From 'Nostoc azollae' 0708 (GTDB lineage Bacteria > Cyanobacteriota > Cyanobacteriia > Cyanobacteriales > Nostocaceae): a stretch of 64,000 nt of DNA. Below are positions 58,324-64,000 of this stretch, piece by piece. Within the stretch, counting starts at the first letter, position 1. Each line of letters opens with the position of its first letter. The stretch is taken from positions 4,778,001-4,842,000 of the forward strand of contig NC_014248.1 of the NCBI RefSeq assembly GCF_000196515.1. The letters are read 5' to 3'. The position numbers and the translations under genes are program-made. The notes under the pieces are model-generated. The model searched no databases and was not told the origin of the DNA. It saw only the letters and a program-made list of their open reading frames with translations.

Positions 58324-58488
58324 CTCTTGCCCTTTGCCTCTTACCCTTCGGGTTCTCCAGTCGCACCCTGCGGGAAGGGGAAGCGCCTACATGGGGGAAA
58401 CCACGCCACTTACTTGCTTTATGCGGGGAAACCCGTCCACCACAGTGGCTCCCTAAGACCGCGTTGGTTCACCTCTTACCTTTTGCCT
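58324..58488. repeat. Dispersed intergenic repeat, copy 3
   Basis: Same orientation as copy 2 (19112-19304): CTCCAGTCGCACCCTG, then GCGCCTACATGGGGGAAACC. It lies between dnaK3 and dnaJ, lengthening the gap in what may be an operon. Confidence 0.9.
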
Positions 58489-58519
58489 TCCTCCACTGAT
58501 AACAGATAATTGATCATTA

Positions 58520-59524
58520 ATGAATATGCAAAATTTGCAAAATTTCCGCGATTATTACGAGATTTTGGGAGTAAATAAAGAAGCCTCTAGCGAAGAAATT
58601 AAAAAGGTTTATCGCAGGTTAGCAAGGCAATATCACCCTGATCTTAATCCAGGTAACAAAGAAGCAGAAGAAAAATTTAAGACTATTGGGGAGGCTTATG
58701 AAATTCTTTCCGATCCCAGTCGACGATCCCAATACGACCAGTTTAGCCGCTACTGGAAACAAAAAGGCTTTGCTGGTGGTAAACAGACACCAAAACCCAA
58801 AGCTTGGGGAGATAATCGCCCTAACAACGGTCGCAGTAATCAAGAAGTAGATCCTAGCGAGTTTCCTGATTTTGAAAGTTTTATTAATCAGGTCATTGGT
58901 GTTAGGAGTCGCAAAGATAGCAGAACTACAGCAGATAATACAACCACTACCGACCCATTTCGGACTCCCAGAACCAAAGTCTCATATACAGTTAACACCC
59001 CACCCCGCACTACCCGCAGGGATATAGAAGCCAGATTAACTTTACCACTAGAAAAAGCTTATCAAGGTGGTAATGAAAGGATACGCTTAGAAGATGGGCG
59101 CTCGCTCGAAGTAACTATGCCCCCAGCAATGGTGACAGGTCAAACCATCCGCTTGCGAAATCAAGGCATTGGTGGAGGCGATTTATACTTAAAAATTACC
59201 GTTGAACCCCATCCGTTATTTAAACTAGAAGGTTCTAACATCTTCTGTCAAGTTCCTGTAACTCCCAGTGAAGCAGTATTAGGAGGACAAGTCGAAGCAC
59301 CAACTCTCGACGGTCCCGTAAAAATGACTGTTCCTCCTGCTGTCCGGTCTGGACAAAGATTCCGTTTAGCTAACAAAGGCTACCCAGGTGAAAACGGAAA
59401 ACGCGGTGATCAATTAGTAGAAGTTCAGATAGTTACACCCAAAAATATTACAGATGAAGAAAGACAGCTTTATGAAAAATTGCGGGAAGTTGAAACCTTT
59501 AAACCCCGTGCGGATTTAATTTAG
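58520..59524 (+). CDS. dnaJ: DnaJ-family chaperone (type II, no zinc fingers)
   Basis: 334 residues. J domain at residues 10-75 ([42 protein letters not shown] present), a Gly/Asn/Arg/Thr-rich linker without cysteine zinc repeats, then the two C-terminal substrate-binding barrels ([40 protein letters not shown]). Probable partner of the DnaK3 just upstream, as in other cyanobacteria. Either ATG 58520 or ATG 58526 could be the start. Confidence 0.92.
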   Translation: MNMQNLQNFRDYYEILGVNKEASSEEIKKVYRRLARQYHPDLNPGNKEAEEKFKTIGEAYEILSDPSRRSQYDQFSRYWKQKGFAGGKQTPKPKAWGDNRPNNGRSNQEVDPSEFPDFESFINQVIGVRSRKDSRTTADNTTTTDPFRTPRTKVSYTVNTPPRTTRRDIEARLTLPLEKAYQGGNERIRLEDGRSLEVTMPPAMVTGQTIRLRNQGIGGGDLYLKITVEPHPLFKLEGSNIFCQVPVTPSEAVLGGQVEAPTLDGPVKMTVPPAVRSGQRFRLANKGYPGENGKRGDQLVEVQIVTPKNITDEERQLYEKLREVETFKPRADLI

Positions 59525-59622
59525 TTGTCAGGTTTTACAATCTATAAATATCCCTCACGCAAAGACGCAAAGCTAAGAGGTGTAAGAAATTGCAAGGTAT
59601 CATGATGAAGGCAACTATCATC

Positions 59623-59660
59623 ATTACTATGACCTTATTCTTTTAGTGGGAAGGGAGTAG
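59623..59660. repeat. Half copy of the 107-bp MITE
   Basis: 38 bases identical to 16865-16902 (right half and inverted end TGGGAAGGGAGTA). No left end is present. Confidence 0.9.
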
Positions 59661-59669
59661 GCGATAGTA

Positions 59670-59690
59670 AAGCGATCCTAAGGATCGCTT
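59670..59690 (+). terminator. Possible terminator after dnaJ
   Basis: AAGCGATCCT and AGGATCGCTT form a 10-bp inverted repeat around one base, followed by GATTTTAGTTTCTT. It lies about 145 bp after the dnaJ stop. Confidence 0.45.
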
Positions 59691-59819
59691 GATTTTAGTT
59701 TCTTAGGTTAAAAAACAGAAATGTAGATATAGGTTGATTCAGAAATGTGTAATGCGAATGTATTATTACGTCTTTTCAGAAGAGCCGCACCCAAAAGATT
59801 TAAAATATAAAAAACATTT

Positions 59820-60299
59820 TTGAGCAAAGTGACTCAAACGGTCGTGAATGACAATGGGGTAATGCCACAAAGCCGCGAAATCATATATTACGCCCTGCTA
59901 GGACTTCATCCTTCCGCGTCGGTAATAGATATCCGTCGCGCTTATCGGGAATTGAGTAAACAGTATCATCCAGATACTACAGAATTACCAGCGATAGTTG
60001 CTACAGAAAAATTTCAGCAAATTAACGAGGCTTACGCTACTCTCAGCCATCCAGAACGGCGTTTAAGATATGATTTGAAAATTGGTTATTCTCGGTTTGG
60101 TGTCATTCAAGCACCTACAGATTTAAACCATCGAGCTTCTCGACCTCATGATTGGTCAAAATCAATGTATCTTGATGCAAGCTATCGCCCCCTCTCATCA
60201 GGAGAAATCTTTGTATTATTTGTGTTAGGCTTAACCTTTGTGGGTTGTATGATATTAGCGCTCGCGATCGGTGTTCTTCGTGGTGAGTCCAGTTTATAA
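59820..60299 (+). CDS. J-domain protein with C-terminal membrane anchor
   Basis: Up to 159 residues. J domain near residues 22-85 (IIYYALLGLHPSASVIDIRR, ELSKQYHPDTTELPAIVATE; HPD present), a short linker, and one membrane helix at the end (GEIFVLFVLGLTFVGCMILA). Probably recruits a DnaK to a membrane. The frame opens at a TTG (59820); ATG 59862, preceded by GGGG, would give a 145-residue protein and may be the real start. Confidence 0.85.
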   Translation: MSKVTQTVVNDNGVMPQSREIIYYALLGLHPSASVIDIRRAYRELSKQYHPDTTELPAIVATEKFQQINEAYATLSHPERRLRYDLKIGYSRFGVIQAPTDLNHRASRPHDWSKSMYLDASYRPLSSGEIFVLFVLGLTFVGCMILALAIGVLRGESSL

Positions 60300-60432
60300 A
60301 CACAACTTCTCCCAACCACACCAAATACACAACAGCAAATCACCCATATTTCCCAACTTCCACACCCGATACAAACTAATAATTTTGAATTTTGTTCGCG
60401 TAGCCTGCTGTAAGTACTATTTGAAATTTCTT

Positions 60433-60705
60433 ATGTCTATTCTTCCCTCCAATACACCTCTATATAGCCATCCACTTCCACAAATTGAACAATGGCTAAA
60501 AGACCAAGGCTGCCAACAAGATGAAAACGAATTACATTGTTGGCGATTGCAAAAACCTAGCTGGCAAGCAGAAATTTGGCTAGATATAGAGCAAATTACA
60601 GTTAGATATATTCAAGCTGGAGAAAATGGTCAGAATATCCAACGTTCTTTTAAATATTCCCTAAGTCGGCAAGATATAGAACAAGCCATATTTTGCGGTC
60701 CATAA
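60433..60705 (+). CDS. DUF3143 domain protein
   Basis: 90 residues from ATG 60433: SNTPLYSHPLPQIEQWLKDQ, GCQQDENELHCWRLQKPSWQ, AEIWLDIEQITVRYIQAGEN, and SRQDIEQAIFCGP. This is the whole DUF3143 family pattern, found in cyanobacteria and plastids, function unknown. Its position just after a J-domain gene is common in Nostocales as far as I recall. Intact. Confidence 0.8.
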   Translation: MSILPSNTPLYSHPLPQIEQWLKDQGCQQDENELHCWRLQKPSWQAEIWLDIEQITVRYIQAGENGQNIQRSFKYSLSRQDIEQAIFCGP

Positions 60706-60837
60706 ATTGGGTAATTCGTAATTCGTAATTCAGGCAGAAGCGAACAGGGAACAGGCAGAAAAGATGTTTCATTTTTAATTTTTAATTCATAATTTGTTTG
60801 TAACCATTCAGCTAATGCCTAACGGCATGCTACGCGA

Positions 60838-60985
<148 letters not shown>

Positions 60986-61006
60986 TTCTCTCCTACACCC
61001 CTACAC

Positions 61007-61756
61007 CTAAATTTTCCCAAATCGCCTTTCCCGTTGCTGGTAAGCACATAAAGCCCGTTGAAACTCTTTTCTGTCAAAATCTGGCCAGAGAGTTTCGGTA
61101 ATATAAATTTCTCCATAGGCCATTTGCCAAAGTAGAAAATTAGAAAGTCGCATTTCCCCACTGGTGCGGATGAGTAAATCTGGATCTGTTATTCCGGCTG
61201 TATATAAATGACTTTCAAACAATTCTTCAGAAATTTCATCAGGATTTAATATACCTTGTTGTACCTTTTGAGCGATTGCTCTACAAGCTTGTAAAATCTC
61301 CTGTCTACCACCATAATTTGTGGCTACTGTAAACTTAATACTGCGATTATCCTTAGTTTCTGCCATTGAACGAGAAATTTCTTCCTGAAGTGCTGTTGGT
61401 AAAGCTTGTAAATTACCCACAAACTGAATTTGTACATTCTCCTCTACCATTTCCCGTAGTTCTTGACGCAAGACACCCTGGAACAGACTCATCAAAAACT
61501 CCACTTCTTCCTGTGGTCTTTTCCAGTTTTCCGTCGAAAAAGCATAGGCAGTCAGGGCTTTAATTCCCCAATCCTTACAACAGTGCAGCAAATCTTTGAG
61601 GGCATCAACTCCCCGTTTGTGACCCATAATCCTTGGTAAACCTTGACTTTTAGCCCATCGACCATTGCCATCCATAATCACCGCAACGTGCTGGGGGAGT
61701 AATTCTCGTTTTAAATCAGAGGGTAAATATTGCAGTTCAGTCTGTTGTGTAGTCAT
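61007..61756 (-). CDS. uppS: Isoprenyl (undecaprenyl) diphosphate synthase
   Basis: 249 residues. Adds isopentenyl units in cis to make the C55 lipid carrier for peptidoglycan and O-antigen. Signatures: [20 protein letters not shown] with catalytic Asp in the DGNGRWA loop, [25 protein letters not shown], and [20 protein letters not shown]. Its start overlaps the stop of cdaA by four bases (ATGA type), so the two are translationally coupled. Intact. Confidence 0.96.
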   Translation of the reverse strand: MTTQQTELQYLPSDLKRELLPQHVAVIMDGNGRWAKSQGLPRIMGHKRGVDALKDLLHCCKDWGIKALTAYAFSTENWKRPQEEVEFLMSLFQGVLRQELREMVEENVQIQFVGNLQALPTALQEEISRSMAETKDNRSIKFTVATNYGGRQEILQACRAIAQKVQQGILNPDEISEELFESHLYTAGITDPDLLIRTSGEMRLSNFLLWQMAYGEIYITETLWPDFDRKEFQRALCAYQQRERRFGKI

Positions 61757-62730
61757 TTTTCGGTCTTATTTTTTTGGCGAGAAGGGGTCGTATCCCTACG
61801 GGGAAGCAAGCTACGCATACCGTGTCGAAGACTTGGTAATTTGAGTAAACGTGACACCAGTGCTAGTGTCTGACCACTAATTTGACGAATTAAACTGACA
61901 AGACCAGGAGCTACAGTGTCCCTATCTACAGTGGGAGAAAATCGAGCCTGTAAAGACTCTTTTAACTTCCTAATCGTCAGTGGTCTGTATAGAGTTCCCC
62001 TTTCCGCTAAGGAAATAGAACCCGTTTCTTCTGATACAACGACACAAATGCAATTTTCGACCCGTTCAGTAATTCCCATTGCTGCCCGATGGCGTGTACC
62101 CAACTGGCGCGAGGCTGTACGTCCCGAAAGTGGTAAAATTATACCCGATGACACAATTCGCGAACCCCGGATCAATGTTGCCCCATCATGCAATAAAGTT
62201 TTTGGCTGAAAAATTGTCTGTATCAGCTCCTTAGACACCTCTGCATTTAACTTTACTCCAGGTACTGAAAAATCTCTCTCATCAATTGGCCCGGAAGTTT
62301 CCAAAATTAGCAAAGCGCCAATCCGATTTTTTGACAGTTCTTTTACAGCTTCGACAATTTCATCAATCACGCTATCAGATTTGGGGACTGCCAAGCGGTT
62401 GGGTTGAAATAACAGCCGGAACTCACCTCGTCCCAGTTGTTCCAAGAAGCGGCGAAACTCTGATTGAAGTGCTACAGCCATCGCTACAGCGCAACCAATT
62501 ACCAACTTTTCAAGAACGAAATTGAGCAGAGGTAGCGCTAAAGTACCGCTGAATGCTGAGGCCAGCATCAAGAGTATAAATCCCCTTACCATCCACAGCG
62601 TTCGGCGTTCACTAATAATCACAAGGATCATATATGTCAGCGCCAGCACCAACACAATATCCAGAGTCCCAAATAGCAAGGACTGTGACCATCCCAGGTT
62701 TATCAGCCATTGCTTCCACCAATCTCTCAT
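61753..62730 (-). CDS. cdaA: Diadenylate cyclase CdaA
   Basis: 325 residues. Three membrane helices at the N-terminus ([20 protein letters not shown] onward) precede a DAC domain with the active-site DGA (in [11 protein letters not shown]) and RHR ([13 protein letters not shown]) motifs. It makes cyclic di-AMP, a regulator of potassium and cell-wall homeostasis. The C-terminal 60 residues are a basic extension ([15 protein letters not shown]). The gene is coupled to uppS, and lysA lies 91 bp upstream on the same strand, a wall-related grouping common in cyanobacteria. Confidence 0.94.
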   Translation of the reverse strand: MRDWWKQWLINLGWSQSLLFGTLDIVLVLALTYMILVIISERRTLWMVRGFILLMLASAFSGTLALPLLNFVLEKLVIGCAVAMAVALQSEFRRFLEQLGRGEFRLLFQPNRLAVPKSDSVIDEIVEAVKELSKNRIGALLILETSGPIDERDFSVPGVKLNAEVSKELIQTIFQPKTLLHDGATLIRGSRIVSSGIILPLSGRTASRQLGTRHRAAMGITERVENCICVVVSEETGSISLAERGTLYRPLTIRKLKESLQARFSPTVDRDTVAPGLVSLIRQISGQTLALVSRLLKLPSLRHGMRSLLPRRDTTPSRQKNKTEK

Positions 62731-62753
62731 GACATCTGGATTACAAACTTTGT

Positions 62754-62785
62754 CAGTGGTTAGTGGTCAGTGGTCAGTGGTCAGA
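62754..62785. repeat. Heptamer tandem repeat (AGTGGTC), about four copies
   Basis: Short array in the gap between lysA and cdaA, partly mirrored by an inverted TGACCACTGA block up to 62820. Confidence 0.85.
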
Positions 62786-62821
62786 GTCTGAAATAAGTGA
62801 CCACTGACAATTGACCACTGA

Positions 62822-64000
62822 CTATTTCAGTCTTTCTGGTAGGCAATCTTGTCGAATTATGTCTTGATAATTTTCGCGTTGCAAAATTAAGTTTGCTTCG
62901 CCATTCGCCACTAAAACAGCTGCTGGTCGGGGCAAGCGGTTGTAGTTAGATGCCATACTGTAATTGTAGGCACCAGTTCCCATAACGACGAGAATATCAC
63001 CTGGTTCAGTTTTAGGCAGTTGGGCATTTTTGATCAGAATATCTCCTGATTCGCAATGTTTACCAGCCAATGTGACTGTTTCTGTTAAAGCAGCAGACAT
63101 TTTATTAGCAACCACTGACCGATAAACTGATTGGTAGGTGATGGGGCGGGGATTATCAGACATTCCTCCATCAATTGTCACATAAGTACGAAGATCAGGA
63201 ATAACTTTAGCTGAACCAATACTGTAGGCGGTAACGCAAGCTGTGGCAATCAGCGATCGCCCTGGTTCACAGAGTAATTTAGGTAAGGGCAAATTTTCAG
63301 CAGCACAAGCTTGTTGAACTACTTCACAAATTGCCTTTGACCATTCTTCAATGCTTGGGGGATCATCTGATTCTGTGTACTTAATCCCTAAACCACCACC
63401 TACATTTAACTCTTTCAATTCCAAATTATATTTGGCTGCGTCCCGCAACCACTGTACCATCACAGCAGCCAAATCTCGATGGGGTTGACGTTCAAAAATT
63501 TGTGAACCTATGTGAGCGTGTAACCCTACACAGTTTAAACTTGGTTGTTTGCTAACAAAGGCAAATACCTCATCTAAATCACTGGGATCAAAACCAAATT
63601 TACTGTCTAAATGTCCGGTGCGGATATATTCGTGGGTATGACATTCAATCCCTGGAGTTAACCGCAACATAATGCGAACTGGGGAAGACTTTGTTACCAA
63701 TTCTACCAAAGTTTTTAATTCGTACCAGTTATCCGCAACAATTGTACAACCTGACTCAATAGCTAAAACTAGCTCATCACGAGATTTATTATTGCCATGT
63801 AGGTAGATTTTATCTGGAGTCACACCCGCATTGAGCGCAGTGTATAGTTCACCACCAGATACCACATCAATTCCCAAGCCTTCCGAGGCAACAATGGCAC
63901 AAACAGCTAGACAATTCCATGCTTTAGAAGCGTACAATACTTGAGATTCGTCTTTGTAGTGTTGTTTGAAAGTATCATGGTATTGCCTACAGGCTGTCCG
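62822..64000 (-). CDS. lysA: Diaminopimelate decarboxylase (partial, start outside window)
   Basis: About 393 C-terminal codons; the frame is open to base 64000, where it reads RQYHDTFKQHYKDESQ before VLYASKAW, the PLP-lysine motif, so the real start lies beyond the window. Other signatures: GGELYTALNAGV, VGLHAHIGSQIFE, ELNVGGGLGIKY, LLCEPGRSLIA, and DGGMSDNPRP with GTGAYNYSMASNYN. It forms L-lysine from meso-diaminopimelate. Intact as far as seen. Confidence 0.95.
   Translation of the reverse strand, partial: RTACRQYHDTFKQHYKDESQVLYASKAWNCLAVCAIVASEGLGIDVVSGGELYTALNAGVTPDKIYLHGNNKSRDELVLAIESGCTIVADNWYELKTLVELVTKSSPVRIMLRLTPGIECHTHEYIRTGHLDSKFGFDPSDLDEVFAFVSKQPSLNCVGLHAHIGSQIFERQPHRDLAAVMVQWLRDAAKYNLELKELNVGGGLGIKYTESDDPPSIEEWSKAICEVVQQACAAENLPLPKLLCEPGRSLIATACVTAYSIGSAKVIPDLRTYVTIDGGMSDNPRPITYQSVYRSVVANKMSAALTETVTLAGKHCESGDILIKNAQLPKTEPGDILVVMGTGAYNYSMASNYNRLPRPAAVLVANGEANLILQRENYQDIIRQDCLPERLK

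Overview
This is a 64 kb chromosomal window from a filamentous, heterocyst-type (Nostocales) cyanobacterium. The evidence is the many GCGATCGC (HIP1) octamers, heptamer tandem repeats between genes, a Psb35-like photosystem II protein, a DnaK3-type chaperone with a DDDWL tail, a GH100 invertase, DUF2382 (YsnF/AvaK-type) proteins and many cyanobacterial IS families. Close to twenty genes or elements are broken by stops, frameshifts, deletions or insertions, next to intact housekeeping genes. That is the pattern of a genome in reductive decay; an Azolla-type cyanobiont ('Nostoc azollae'-like) is my best guess, but it is inference only.

Layout. 1-8 kb: partial ADP/ATP-carrier-like transporter with HEAT repeats, infC, alpha/beta hydrolase, BON-like protein, radical SAM protein, a CPXCG zinc-ribbon-type gene split by a MITE, SRPBCC protein. 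8-11 kb: an ISAs1 element with target duplication and one amber stop, broken Uma2 nuclease, chimeric IS1634 scrap, ArsR regulator. 11.8-16.4 kb: three DUF2382 stress/akinete-type proteins and an exported TPR protein. 16.7-23.6 kb: decay zone with a 107-bp MITE, dead pstB, 5'-truncated tauE, IS66 scrap, porin scrap, IS630 element and IS1634-like copy A. 23.6-33.3 kb: truncated ADP-ribosylglycohydrolase with Nudix hydrolase, IS607 scrap, folK, class A PBP, psb35, TerB-like protein, rsmB, alkaline/neutral invertase. 34-43.2 kb: IS1634-like copies B and C, each inside a recognisable host gene (a WD40 gene and a DUF2887/Rpn gene), with tRNA-Met(CAU), an exported protein and a CNNM/CBS/CorC protein between them. 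43.3-51 kb: queC, Gfo/Idh/MocA oxidoreductase, DedA, a chromosomal ParM/ParR-like pair with a strong terminator, CPBP protease, DUF3326, a small conserved protein, ferredoxin. 51-56 kb: dead bestrophin, a dead restriction-modification locus cut by an ISKra4 remnant, frameshifted M28 peptidase. 56-64 kb: dnaK3-dnaJ, J-domain membrane protein, DUF3143 protein, and the uppS-cdaA-lysA cell-envelope group (lysA runs off the right edge).

How the genes relate. Intact genes fall into translation and RNA modification (infC, rsmB, queC, tRNA), envelope and peptidoglycan (PBP, uppS, cdaA, lysA), chaperones, photosynthesis (psb35, ferredoxin) and sugar use (invertase). The losses fall on nutrient uptake (pstB, porin), DNA defence (RM, Uma2, Rpn), ion transport (bestrophin, tauE) and mobile DNA. 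The features most worth follow-up are the IS1634-like copies, which share the same inactivating mutations yet each have their own target duplications, and the chromosomal ParM/ParR-like pair.
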